The translations under genes and the position numbers were made by a program. Source: Natrinema sp. DC36 (GTDB lineage: Archaea; Halobacteriota; Halobacteria; Halobacteriales; Natrialbaceae). Taken from it: a DNA stretch of 64,000 nucleotides. Of the stretch, positions 1-8,657 are shown piece by piece. The stretch lies in NCBI RefSeq assembly GCF_020405225.1, contig NZ_CP084474.1:124001-188000 (forward strand), given 5' to 3'. The first letter of the stretch is position 1; each line of letters starts with the position of its first letter. The notes beneath the pieces were generated by a model, which worked only from the letters and a program-made list of their open reading frames with translations, had not been told where the DNA came from and did not search any database.

Positions 1-30
1 ACGTACCATCTCAGAGATGGAATCAAGCAC

Positions 31-582
31 ATGAGCGACGAAATTTCACTGCCAGAACAGCAAGACACGGAGATTCCATACTCGGGAGAGCAGTTCGATG
101 TCCGTCGAGATGTGGTTTCCGGGGCTCACGATCAACTCGAGATCGAGTATCTCGATACCGCCAATGCGGTCGTCGTTATTGCGATGACGCCGGACGATCG
201 GATCATCGTCGTCGAAGAGTGGCGACAGAGTGTCAAACGATTCGATATTGGGCTGCCAGGCGGCCAACTCGAGCCAACTGATGAGACACTAGAAGCAGCA
301 GCCCAGCGTGAACTCCGCGAAGAGACGGGATATGAGACCGACCGTCTAGTTCCAATGCAGTCATTTGATCCTCTCAACAGCCTTCTCAACACGACAATTC
401 ACTTCTTTGTTGCTACAAACTGTCAAAAGGTCGGGGAACCGAATCCAGACGAAGACGAGCGAATTCGAATGCAAACGGAGTCACTTGAAACACTTCGAAC
501 GTGGGTTCGAGATGGGACGATAACCGATATGAAGACTGCAGTCGCACTTCTATATTACTCGGATTTCATCGAAGATCATTAA
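31..582 (+). CDS. Nudix hydrolase, ADP-ribose pyrophosphatase-like
   Basis: A 183-residue protein of the Nudix superfamily, which hydrolyses nucleoside diphosphates linked to another group. The Nudix box is readable at residues 76-101, with the glycine pair, the AA-REL core and the terminal EETGY. The first loop is one residue longer than the textbook spacing, but the metal-binding REL-x-EE residues are intact. The N-terminal third forms the strand-rich part typical of the ADP-ribose pyrophosphatase group, so cleavage of ADP-ribose is the likely but unproven activity. It is cytosolic, with no signal peptide. It converges on the alcohol dehydrogenase, whose stop lies 22 bp away. Family is sure; substrate is inferred. 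Confidence 0.9.
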   Translation: MSDEISLPEQQDTEIPYSGEQFDVRRDVVSGAHDQLEIEYLDTANAVVVIAMTPDDRIIVVEEWRQSVKRFDIGLPGGQLEPTDETLEAAAQRELREETGYETDRLVPMQSFDPLNSLLNTTIHFFVATNCQKVGEPNPDEDERIRMQTESLETLRTWVRDGTITDMKTAVALLYYSDFIEDH

Positions 583-604
583 TTGATACTGTTCCAACAG
601 CAAG

Positions 605-1699
605 TCACGGACCAGGATCGAAGCGAACGACACTTCGAATTCCCTCTCCCGACTCGAGCGCCTCGAACGCGTCGTCGAGTTCGTCGATCTCGTATAAGTC
701 AGTGAGTATTGCGTCCAGATCGAGATCTCCGTTCTGATACATCGTCACGTATTTCGGGATATCTACGTGGGGTTGCGTGAATCCGACGATGTTTCCGATT
801 ACGTCGATGCCGCTGGTGAAGAGTCCGAGGTCGAGTTCGATCGGATCGGAGTCGCTCGTACCGGTGATGACGGCTGTTCCGCCCGGTCCGATCACTTCGA
901 TCGATTGTGTAACGGTTGGTGGGGAGCCGATACACTCGAACGCGTAGTCGACGGAGCCAACGTAATCGTCGATAGCGGTGACGGGATCCGTCGCGGACGC
1001 GTCGATCGTCTTCGTCGCGCCGATCTCTCGCATTGTCGCTAGCGTCTCCGCGTCCAGATCGACGGCGATGATTTCGCCGGCACTCACCGCACTCGCCGCG
1101 AGAATCGCTCCTGCGCCAACGCCACCGCATCCGAAGACGGCGACAGTTTCGCCACTTTCGACCTCTGCGATGTTTGTAACCGCACCGAGGCCCGTCGTTA
1201 CGCCACACCCGAGTAAGGCGCTGATCTCGAATGGCAGCGTCTCGTCGACTGGCACCACCTGTCGCTCGGGGACAACGGCCATGCTGGCAAACGATGACTG
1301 CGCATAAAAGTGATTGACTGGCGTATCCGATCGACTGAGACGGCGAGTTCCGTCCATCATGCGGCCGCGAGTGTCTTTGCGCGCCTGGCAGAGGTAGGAT
1401 TGGCCGCGCTGGCAGTGCTGACAGTCGCCACACGACGGGAGCACCCAGAGGACGACGTGATCACCTGAGTCGACCGTCGTCACGTTGCTTCCGACGGCAT
1501 CGACGACGCCAGCACCTTCGTGACCGAGAACGACGGGAAATTCGGTTCGATCGCTCGTGTACGCGTGATAATCGGTGTGGCAGACGCCGGTTGCGCGTAC
1601 GTCGATCAGGACTTCGTTCGGCTTCGGATCCTTGAGCGTGACGCTTTCAACCGTATGTGTTCCCGGTTCGTGAGTTACCGCAGCGGTTATTTCATGCAT
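605..1699 (-). CDS. Zinc-dependent class III-type alcohol dehydrogenase
   Basis: A 364-residue medium-chain dehydrogenase that interconverts an alcohol and an aldehyde with NAD(H). The catalytic zinc ligand Cys40 with His41 and the GHE motif at 59-61 are present. The structural zinc set Cys90, Cys93, Cys96 and Cys104 is complete. The Rossmann motif VFGCGGVGAG lies near residue 188. Length and motifs fit the class III / S-(hydroxymethyl)glutathione dehydrogenase-like group, but haloarchaea lack glutathione, so the substrate may be an aryl or alkyl alcohol. It is divergent from the ring-hydroxylating oxygenase operon and near an aldehyde dehydrogenase, which fits an alcohol-aldehyde-acid route for an aromatic side chain. 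Confidence 0.93.
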   Translation of the reverse strand: MHEITAAVTHEPGTHTVESVTLKDPKPNEVLIDVRATGVCHTDYHAYTSDRTEFPVVLGHEGAGVVDAVGSNVTTVDSGDHVVLWVLPSCGDCQHCQRGQSYLCQARKDTRGRMMDGTRRLSRSDTPVNHFYAQSSFASMAVVPERQVVPVDETLPFEISALLGCGVTTGLGAVTNIAEVESGETVAVFGCGGVGAGAILAASAVSAGEIIAVDLDAETLATMREIGATKTIDASATDPVTAIDDYVGSVDYAFECIGSPPTVTQSIEVIGPGGTAVITGTSDSDPIELDLGLFTSGIDVIGNIVGFTQPHVDIPKYVTMYQNGDLDLDAILTDLYEIDELDDAFEALESGEGIRSVVRFDPGP

Positions 1700-1858
1700 G
1701 TACTACCACCGTTTACTGTAGCGAGCGGTCAATTCTGGGTTGGTAACCGATCTCACACCTTTGCTTGCAGGCCCAGTGTAATATATCTTGGCACTGGAGG
1801 ATACATATGGGTAAATCATGGGTATATAGATTACAAGTGTGTTTAGACCCCCCAACAG

Positions 1859-1866
1859 TTAAATAC
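1859..1866 (+). promoter_or_regulatory. TATA box of the oxygenase operon
   Basis: The sequence TTAAATAC lies 24-31 nt before the ATG at 1890, the spacing expected when an archaeal transcript starts at or next to the initiator codon. No Shine-Dalgarno-like sequence precedes the ATG. This supports a leaderless transcript and the ATG at 1890 rather than the GTG six bases upstream as the start. Confidence 0.5.
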
Positions 1867-1889
1867 CTCTCACCCGAACAACAGTGTAT

Positions 1890-3287
1890 ATGGTGACAGA
1901 TGACACTCCACCGGAGACGGCACAGGTTCTCCGAGAGGCCAGAGAAACATTAGATGAGGGTCGCTTCCCACTTCAACTGTTTCAAGACGACGACCTGCAC
2001 GCTCTTGAAGTCCAGCGGCTCTTCGGTCAATCGTGGGTATTCATCGGACACGAATCTGAAATTCCCGAACCGGGTGACTACGCTCGCCGATACATTGGTG
2101 ACGATCCATTCATTTTCGTTCGTGACGAGAGTGGAGAGATCAACCTCCTGTTCGACAGTTGCCGACACCGCGGAACACAGGTGTGCCGAGCCGAACAGGG
2201 TAACACGTCCCACTTTAGATGTCCGTACCACGGATGGACCTACAAAAATAACGGTGAGGCCGCCGGAATCCCACAGAAGACCAAAGCCTTCCAAGAACTC
2301 GACCGAGAAGAGCACGGTCTCGCCCATGTTCCACGACTCGAATCCTACGAAGGGCTCGTGTTCGCGTCGATTAACGAAGACGTCCCGTCGCTTGAGGAGT
2401 GGCTAGGTGACTACAAGTGGTACTTGGATATCCAGTTGAAACTCCCCGACGGTGGTATGGAAGTCGTCGGCGAACCTCATCGATGGGTCGTCGATGCCAA
2501 CTGGAAAACCATCGCGGACAATTTCAACGGCGATAGCTACCATACCGCGTGGGCACACGGGTCAGTCGTCGACCTTGAACTCGGCGGCGAAGAGACGGTC
2601 GGCCACGCCGGGACCGGCGATAGCATCGACCACCATATCCATTGTGACGGCCACACAACGAGTATCCGCGGCTTCGAGGACGAAGACGTCTTCCTGACGT
2701 ATCCGGACGAAATCGTCGATGAGCTGTTCTCTGGTGACGATCTCTCCGAGGAACAGTGGCAGGTCGCTCGACAGGCACTCTCGTTTACTGGTGCGATCTT
2801 CCCTAACTTCGGCTTCCTCCACTTCGGAGATACGACGGACGATCCGAACAAGGACGTCGCACCGTTCTTCACGATTCGGAAGTGGCGGCCCCTGGGTCCC
2901 GATCAGATGGAGCTCTGGAGCTGGGGCCTCGTTCCGAAGAACGCGCCGGAATCGTTCAAAGAGCGAATGTACAAGATGTACACCTCGAACTTCGGCCCGA
3001 CCGGGAACTTCGAACAGGACGACGTCCCGATTTGGAAGAGCATCACCGAAGCGGCCGGCGGGCAGTTCGCCCGGAGCCAGAATCTCCAGCTGAACTACCA
3101 GATGGGGCTGGAATGGATGAGCGAGATGGCACTAGACGAGGACTGGGACGGTCCCGGGTTCGCCTATTCGGAGAACTTAGAAGAAGGCGGCATGCGCCTG
3201 TTCCACGAGCAGTGGTATGAGATGCTCGCCGGTAACGACCGGGAAGACGCCCTCGGCACGCCGATGAACGTGGGGGTGGAACGATGA
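1890..3287 (+). CDS. Rieske aromatic ring-hydroxylating oxygenase, alpha subunit
   Basis: A 465-residue catalytic subunit of a Rieske non-haem iron oxygenase. The [2Fe-2S] ligands are Cys91-x-His93 and Cys111-x2-His114. The mononuclear iron site is seen in the block around Asp210-Asn211, with His218 and His223. Length is that of a full alpha subunit. The next gene encodes the matching beta subunit and starts inside its stop codon (ATGA overlap), so the two form an alpha-beta oxygenase of the benzoate/biphenyl type. The ring substrate cannot be read from the sequence. No ferredoxin or reductase gene is adjacent, so electrons must come from proteins encoded elsewhere. Confidence 0.95.
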   Translation: MVTDDTPPETAQVLREARETLDEGRFPLQLFQDDDLHALEVQRLFGQSWVFIGHESEIPEPGDYARRYIGDDPFIFVRDESGEINLLFDSCRHRGTQVCRAEQGNTSHFRCPYHGWTYKNNGEAAGIPQKTKAFQELDREEHGLAHVPRLESYEGLVFASINEDVPSLEEWLGDYKWYLDIQLKLPDGGMEVVGEPHRWVVDANWKTIADNFNGDSYHTAWAHGSVVDLELGGEETVGHAGTGDSIDHHIHCDGHTTSIRGFEDEDVFLTYPDEIVDELFSGDDLSEEQWQVARQALSFTGAIFPNFGFLHFGDTTDDPNKDVAPFFTIRKWRPLGPDQMELWSWGLVPKNAPESFKERMYKMYTSNFGPTGNFEQDDVPIWKSITEAAGGQFARSQNLQLNYQMGLEWMSEMALDEDWDGPGFAYSENLEEGGMRLFHEQWYEMLAGNDREDALGTPMNVGVER

Positions 3288-3808
3288 AACTCAGCGACCG
3301 AGAGGACGAAATCGAAGAACTCCTCGTCGAACGGGACGTCCGGAAGTTCCTCAACCACGAAGCGGAGTTACTCGACACGAGGGAACTCCACGAGTGGTTC
3401 GACCTCATCGCCGAGAATATCACCTACCACATGCCGCGTCGGCTGATGCGGGAGAACACGGCGGACGTCTTTAGCGGCGATAGCTACTACTTCGACGAAA
3501 GCTACGGCTCGCTAAAGGCCCGTGTGATGCGATTCGACTCGGAGTACGCCTGGGCAGAGCGTCCGCCGACGCGGACCGAACGGTACGTGACGAACGTCGT
3601 CGTCACCGACTACGATGACGAGGTGATCGACGTCGAAAGCAATCTCCTCGTCTACGTGAGTCGCGGTGACAGCGAGGAACACGACTTCTACTCGGCCAAG
3701 CGAGAGGACACGCTCCGACGGGACGGCGACTCCTTCGAGATCGTCGACAGGAAGATACTGCTCAACCAAACGATCCTCAGTACGGACAATATCTCTATCT
3801 TCCTATGA
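3284..3808 (+). CDS. Ring-hydroxylating oxygenase, beta (small) subunit
   Basis: A 174-residue protein with the features of the cone-shaped, NTF2-like beta subunit of ring-hydroxylating oxygenases: an acidic helical N-terminus, a HEWFDL-type motif near residue 40, a central segment ending in VTNVVVTDYDD, and a C-terminal strand followed by KILLNQTILS. It has no catalytic residues and supports the hexameric architecture of the alpha subunits. It overlaps the alpha gene by 4 bp and the next gene by 4 bp, so translation of all three is coupled. Confidence 0.9.
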   Translation: MKLSDREDEIEELLVERDVRKFLNHEAELLDTRELHEWFDLIAENITYHMPRRLMRENTADVFSGDSYYFDESYGSLKARVMRFDSEYAWAERPPTRTERYVTNVVVTDYDDEVIDVESNLLVYVSRGDSEEHDFYSAKREDTLRRDGDSFEIVDRKILLNQTILSTDNISIFL

Positions 3809-4275
3809 GTGACCGGACAGCGGACAGTCAGTACGTCGAGATCGCCGACGAGACGGTGTTGCGTGACGGTGAAACGGATATCACCGTTCGCCACATCAAG
3901 ACGCCGAAAGGGGAGCGACTGGAGGTCCGGTCGGCGACCGACGACATTCGGATCGACGCGATGGGACTCGAGAGCCTCTCGTGGCAGGACCAAGAGGTGT
4001 TCGACAAGTTCCTCGGATACGAGTACGAGTTTACGGTCAGTTCGGCGGCAGACGCCGAGGTCGTCGCCGAGTTCGTCATCAGCAACGAGTATGCCGACGT
4101 CGTCGTTCGCGTTCTCGAGACGCCCGACGGCGATCGATGCGTCATCGAGGCACCGAAGAAGCAATTTAACCTTCAGGCGGACGCGACGTGTCTCGAAGCG
4201 CTGGCCGAGCAAGACTACGACATCTTCTCGGCATTTCTGAAGACGCCACACGGACCGGATGGCCACGCCCACTGA
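3805..4275 (+). CDS. Third protein of the oxygenase operon, two tandem copies of one unit
   Basis: A 156-residue acidic cytosolic protein that I do not recognise. It overlaps the beta subunit gene by 4 bp, so it is made together with the oxygenase. Residues 28-70 and 101-145 are two diverged copies of one unit: each begins VR, then TP-x-G-x-R, and ends with LE-x-L, a QD pair and F-x2-FL. There are no cysteine clusters for iron-sulfur binding and no nucleotide-binding motif, so it is not a ferredoxin or reductase. An assembly factor, effector protein or regulatory subunit is possible; this is inference from position only. Confidence 0.85.
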   Translation: MSDRTADSQYVEIADETVLRDGETDITVRHIKTPKGERLEVRSATDDIRIDAMGLESLSWQDQEVFDKFLGYEYEFTVSSAADAEVVAEFVISNEYADVVVRVLETPDGDRCVIEAPKKQFNLQADATCLEALAEQDYDIFSAFLKTPHGPDGHAH

Positions 4276-4304
4276 ACACGATCAACGATACCCCATCAGT
4301 ACAC

Positions 4305-5792
4305 ATGAGCGTAGAACACGATACCGAGACCGAATTCACGATCGATGCGGACTGGAACGATATGTATGTCGGCGGCGAATGGCGCTCTTCGAGCGACCGG
4401 GAGACCATCGAGGTCGAGAACCCGGCAACTCGAGAGGTAGTCAGCGAAGTCCCAGCGGCGACTGACGACGACGTCGACGACGCGTACGCGGCGGCAGTCG
4501 ACGCACAGGAGGAGTGGCGAAATGACCTCCCGCAGGAACGCGGCGAGATCATCGAAGAGGTACAGCGGCTCATCGAGGACAACCACGAGGAACTTACCGA
4601 ACTGCTAGCGATCGAGTCGGGCAGTGCGCGTCCGAAGGCGTCCCGCGAGTTCACGTCGACGGGCGAAATGATGCGCGACGTCGTGACCTACCCGTTCCGG
4701 ATGACGGGCGATCACAGCCAGTCGAAGATCGCCCACAAGGAGAACATCGTTAAACGCGAGCCGATCGGCGTGGTGACCGTCATTTCGCCCTGGAACTTCC
4801 CGTTCCAGCTCTCGCTGCGCGCCGTCGCGCCAGCGATCGCCTTGGGTAACTCAGTCGTACTCAAGCCCGCGACCGAGACGCCGATCAGCGGCGGCCTCCT
4901 CATCGCTCGGCTCTTCGAGGAAGCCGGCCTACCGGACGGCGTCCTGAACGTCGTCACTGGCCACGGCTCGGAGATCGGCGATCACGTCGCGTCGCACCCC
5001 GATCTGTCGGCCGTTGCCTTTACCGGGTCGACACACGTCGGACAGCGCGTTGCGAAAAACGCTGCCGAGCAACTCGCGCTGCCGGCGATGGAGCTCGGCG
5101 GGAATAATCCGCATGTCGTCCTAGACGACGCCGACCTCGAGCAGGCGGTCGACGCGGGGATCTTCGGCTCGTTCATGCATCAGGGCCAGATCTGTATCTC
5201 GATCAATCGCCACCTGGTCCACGGGTCGCTTTACGACGACTACGTCGAGCGGTTCGTCCAACGGGCAGCGGAGCTCCCGGTCGGTGATCCGCTTGACAAC
5301 GAGACGATCGTCGGGCCGATTATCAGCGAATCCGAGCGCGATACGATCCTTGAGTACGTCGAGCAGTCGGTTGAGGACGGTGCAACGCTCGAGCTCGGTG
5401 GGACCGCCGACGGACTGTTCGTCGAGCCGACGGTGCTGTCGGACATGCGAAACGACATGGCTGCAGCGTGTAACGAGCACTTCGGACCGGTCGCACCGAT
5501 TATTCCGTTCGAAACCGACGAGGCGGCCATTGAATTGGCGAACGCAACTAAGTACGGGCTGGCGGCATCGGTCCACTCGACGGATATTTCACGGGCGCGA
5601 ACCGTTGCCGACGAAATCGAGGCCGGAATGGTCCACATCAACGATCAGCCGATTAACAACGAGCCACACGTTCCGTTCGGCGGGACCAAGGCTTCCGGAA
5701 TGGGTCGGTACAACGGTGAGTGGATCATTGATGAGTTCACCGAACCGAAGTGGACCTCGATTCAGCACGAGCCGCGGACCTACTCCTTCTGA
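4305..5792 (+). CDS. Aldehyde dehydrogenase, NAD(P)-dependent
   Basis: A 495-residue aldehyde dehydrogenase oxidising an aldehyde to its acid. The general base Glu263 is in ELGGNNP and the nucleophile Cys297 is in GQICIS; the SPWNFPF cofactor-pocket motif is near residue 162. Length is normal for the family. The frame stays open upstream to 4188, but that part overlaps the preceding gene and is unlike the family, so I take the ATG at 4305, which is 29 bp behind that gene's stop codon. It is in line with the oxygenase operon and is probably cotranscribed. A benzaldehyde- or vanillin-like aldehyde is a plausible substrate given the neighbours. Confidence 0.93.
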   Translation: MSVEHDTETEFTIDADWNDMYVGGEWRSSSDRETIEVENPATREVVSEVPAATDDDVDDAYAAAVDAQEEWRNDLPQERGEIIEEVQRLIEDNHEELTELLAIESGSARPKASREFTSTGEMMRDVVTYPFRMTGDHSQSKIAHKENIVKREPIGVVTVISPWNFPFQLSLRAVAPAIALGNSVVLKPATETPISGGLLIARLFEEAGLPDGVLNVVTGHGSEIGDHVASHPDLSAVAFTGSTHVGQRVAKNAAEQLALPAMELGGNNPHVVLDDADLEQAVDAGIFGSFMHQGQICISINRHLVHGSLYDDYVERFVQRAAELPVGDPLDNETIVGPIISESERDTILEYVEQSVEDGATLELGGTADGLFVEPTVLSDMRNDMAAACNEHFGPVAPIIPFETDEAAIELANATKYGLAASVHSTDISRARTVADEIEAGMVHINDQPINNEPHVPFGGTKASGMGRYNGEWIIDEFTEPKWTSIQHEPRTYSF

Positions 5793-5857
5793 GGGCCAAC
5801 CTCTCGGTTCACACTCGCTAGCGAATCAAACGTCCGGGGTGCTTCGTTCGAGAGCCG

Positions 5858-6562
5858 CTATTCGACCGAGTCCTGAACGGACCGCTTCGTGCGACCGAAG
5901 ACGAGCTCGCCGTGTTCGATCCCGTCGGCGAGTTCCGACGGCAGGTCGTACTCCTCGATGCGGCGCTGTACCTTGTCTTTGGGATATTCTACCCGGTGGA
6001 GGTCGACGCGATTGGTGTTGAGATCGAGCACGGCGTACCCCGCCCGCCAGTCCCCGTCCCGCGGAAGCCCGATGCTTCCTGGATTGACGACGATGCCGTC
6101 GTCGAATTTGGATATTGCTTGCATGTGCGTATGTCCGAGCACCAGGACCGATTCGTCCGAGAGCAGCGATGCGGAGAACTCCTCCGGATACGTGTACTCG
6201 TTCGGCTTGTCCGGTGCACCGTGTGCAACGCGGACGCGCCCGTCGTAGAGTTCGAGTTCGGTCGACAACTCCTCGAGATACGCCAGTGCATCAGTTCCGA
6301 GACGATCGGTCGTCCAGAGAGCGGCGGTTTTCGGAATGTCGTGGAAGTTGTCATGGAACTCACCTAGGACCGCTCGATCGTGATTTCCCTGAATCGACGT
6401 GATGTCGTATTCATGAAACGTCTCGATCACGGCCTCGGGGTCCGGACCGTAGCCAACTATATCCCCCGCGTGGACGTACTCGTTGACGTCAGGCATGTCT
6501 TCGAGCACGGCCGCGAGCGCTGGCATGTTACCGTGAACGTCGCTAATGAGTCCAATCCTCAT
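5858..6562 (-). CDS. Metallophosphoesterase, YfcE/MJ0936-like
   Basis: A 234-residue calcineurin-like phosphoesterase. All dimetal-site motifs are visible: DVHGN at residues 8-12, GDIVGYG near 39, GNHD near 60 and GHTH near 144. The short form without extra domains matches the archaeal/bacterial YfcE and MJ0936 group, which cleaves phosphodiesters in vitro; the natural substrate is unknown. It is convergent with the aldehyde dehydrogenase and has its own promoter region. Confidence 0.92.
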   Translation of the reverse strand: MRIGLISDVHGNMPALAAVLEDMPDVNEYVHAGDIVGYGPDPEAVIETFHEYDITSIQGNHDRAVLGEFHDNFHDIPKTAALWTTDRLGTDALAYLEELSTELELYDGRVRVAHGAPDKPNEYTYPEEFSASLLSDESVLVLGHTHMQAISKFDDGIVVNPGSIGLPRDGDWRAGYAVLDLNTNRVDLHRVEYPKDKVQRRIEEYDLPSELADGIEHGELVFGRTKRSVQDSVE

Positions 6563-6693
6563 ACCCTCCGTTCGACGTGTACCGTTTTCAAAGTTACTCT
6601 AGTATAGTGAGTTGTACTGTCTACCCCAGTTATTAGGATACACTATGGTATGATGACGCTGCTATTTCTTACGAATAACGTTTCATCCCGGTA

Positions 6694-6703
6694 GTTATAA
6701 TAT
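6694..6703 (+). promoter_or_regulatory. TATA box of the split PEP-synthase-like pair
   Basis: An AT-rich TTATAATAT-like box ends 24 bases before the ATG at 6727. That spacing puts the transcription start at or next to the initiator codon, so this transcript is probably leaderless. Confidence 0.45.
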
Positions 6704-6726
6704 CCCTCAGCACGAAGGGTGTTACC

Positions 6727-8631
6727 ATGGGTACGGACAATAGTGAATCGTCAACAGTCGACATGAATCGAGCAAACAGTGCGCGTGAGCGGTTCCCGTA
6801 CGCCGGGGAGGTAGAGCTGCCGGCCGAACTGAACGGCTGGGAGAAGATGTACCCAGAGTACTTCTGCTTCGAACTGACGGACGACCGGACGGACTACGAG
6901 CGCGATCAGTTCTGGTTCTGGGACAAGAAAGACTCGACGGATCCGATTCTGCCGTGGGATATGACGATCAGTGCCCAGGCATGGCAGATTGCGATGGCGC
7001 AGAACACGAGCCGCGTGTTCGCGATTCCGCCGTCAATGGCGGTCGACATTCGTGTGATCGCTGGCTACGTGTACTTCAGCGGCATTCAGGTCGAAGACGA
7101 GGAACTCCTCGAGGACCGCGCTGAGATCTTCACGGAACGAAGCGAATACTACTACGAGAACTACGAGGCGCTCTACAACGGCACATGGTTGCCAGCGGTC
7201 AAAGAGATCGGGAGCAAAATCCAGTCGCTCGAGGTCCCCGAGGAACTCCCAGAGTACGTTCCTGAAGACGTCATCACCGAGGCAAAGGGACAGAGCACCC
7301 GGACTCTGCAGATACTGGAGAATTACAACCGGCTGACTGAACTCGTGCTCGAAGGCTGGCAGCGACACTTCGAGTTTCTCTACCTCGCATACTTGGCGTA
7401 CATGCAGTTCACGGAGACCTGTCGCGAGCTCTTCCCGAACATCTCCGACGATGCGATCGGGAAGATGGTCTCCGCAGTCGAGGCGGACGTTTTCCGGCCG
7501 GATCAGGAACTCGACAAGCTCGCCCAAAACGCAGTCGATCTGGGCGGTGACGTTCCCGAAATCGTCAAATCGGATGCGGAGCCCGACGAGAAAATCGACC
7601 GATTACGGGAGAGCGAGGACGGACAGGCGTTCATGGAATTGTTTGAGGACGCCAAAGATCCCTGGTTCTACATGACCTACGGCGATGGCTTCCACAGTCA
7701 CAAGGGATCGTGGATCGACGACCTCGAAGCCCCGTTCAACCATCTCAAGACGAAGGTCGAACGGCTCGAGGACGGCGAACCGCTCGGACGCGACTTCGAT
7801 AAACTACAGGCAGAGCGCGACGAGATCGTCGACGAGTACCGCCAGTACCTCGACTCGAGCGAGCAGGAACAGTTTGATCATGCGTACGAGACCTGTATGT
7901 CGATCTACGAGTACGCCGAAAACCACCAGTTCTGGATCGAGAACTGGCTCCACACAATCGTCTTCGGCAAGATGCGTGAGTTCGGTCAGCTGGCCGTCAA
8001 CCATGGACTGCTGGCCGACGCTGACGACATCTTCCTCTTCGACCGATTCGAAGTCGCAGAGCTTCTCGAAGAGACGTGCAACACGTGGGCGCTCGGACGC
8101 GGAGCCTTCGTCTCTGAGCGATGGCAGTCCCGGGTCGAGGAGCGGCGCGAGATTTTCGAGGGGGCTCAGGACTGGGATCCGTCGCCCGCGCTCGGAAACC
8201 CACCTGAAACCGTTACTGATCCGCTCATGCAGATGCTGTGGGGAATCACGACCGAGAAGGTCAACGACTGGCTCGACGTCGAGTCCGACGACGGAGATGG
8301 TTCCGAACTCAACGGGTTCGGCTCTTCGTCCGGGCAAGTCGAAGGCAGGGCTCGCGTCGTCAGCGACGCGAAAGACATCAGCAAGTTAGAAGAAGACGAG
8401 ATTCTCGTCGCGTCCCTCACGGATCCCGCGTGGGCACCAGTGTTCCCGCGAGCGAAGGGTGCGGTCACTGACGACGGCGGAATTACGAGCCACGCTGCGA
8501 TCGTCTGTCGCGAGTACGGACTGCCCGCTGTAACTGGCACTGGACACGCGACGTCGGCGATCGATACCGGTGATCTGGTCCGCCTCGACGGAGAAAGCGG
8601 CGAGGTCGAGATTCTCGAGAAAGCAACGTGA
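6727..8631 (+). CDS. PEP-synthase-like protein with phosphohistidine domain; resembles phenylphosphate synthase subunit 1
   Basis: A 634-residue protein (about 72 kDa). The C-terminus carries the swivelling phosphohistidine domain of PEP-utilising enzymes: GGITSHAAIV, with His589 as phosphate acceptor, then REYGLPAV. The N-terminal 500 residues are acidic, helical and rich in Trp/Tyr, with no ATP-grasp fold and no C-terminal PEP-binding barrel. The ATP-grasp half is in the next gene. This division equals that of phenylphosphate synthase, where a ~70-kDa subunit with the phosphorylated His works with a ~40-kDa ATP-binding subunit. Rifampin phosphotransferase-like or other dikinase-like enzymes are alternatives. 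The oxygenase neighbourhood favours an aromatic substrate. Confidence 0.85.
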   Translation: MGTDNSESSTVDMNRANSARERFPYAGEVELPAELNGWEKMYPEYFCFELTDDRTDYERDQFWFWDKKDSTDPILPWDMTISAQAWQIAMAQNTSRVFAIPPSMAVDIRVIAGYVYFSGIQVEDEELLEDRAEIFTERSEYYYENYEALYNGTWLPAVKEIGSKIQSLEVPEELPEYVPEDVITEAKGQSTRTLQILENYNRLTELVLEGWQRHFEFLYLAYLAYMQFTETCRELFPNISDDAIGKMVSAVEADVFRPDQELDKLAQNAVDLGGDVPEIVKSDAEPDEKIDRLRESEDGQAFMELFEDAKDPWFYMTYGDGFHSHKGSWIDDLEAPFNHLKTKVERLEDGEPLGRDFDKLQAERDEIVDEYRQYLDSSEQEQFDHAYETCMSIYEYAENHQFWIENWLHTIVFGKMREFGQLAVNHGLLADADDIFLFDRFEVAELLEETCNTWALGRGAFVSERWQSRVEERREIFEGAQDWDPSPALGNPPETVTDPLMQMLWGITTEKVNDWLDVESDDGDGSELNGFGSSSGQVEGRARVVSDAKDISKLEEDEILVASLTDPAWAPVFPRAKGAVTDDGGITSHAAIVCREYGLPAVTGTGHATSAIDTGDLVRLDGESGEVEILEKAT

Positions 8632-8657
8632 ACAGGACACTAACATACGAGTAACCA

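Noticed and set aside
699-1433. A 244-codon open frame within the alcohol dehydrogenase gene, same strand, other frame
   Set aside because: Arg-rich shadow of a GC-rich gene; the dehydrogenase frame has every catalytic motif.
4188-4304. Upstream extension of the aldehyde dehydrogenase
   Set aside because: It overlaps the preceding gene and has no family similarity; the ATG at 4305 is well placed.
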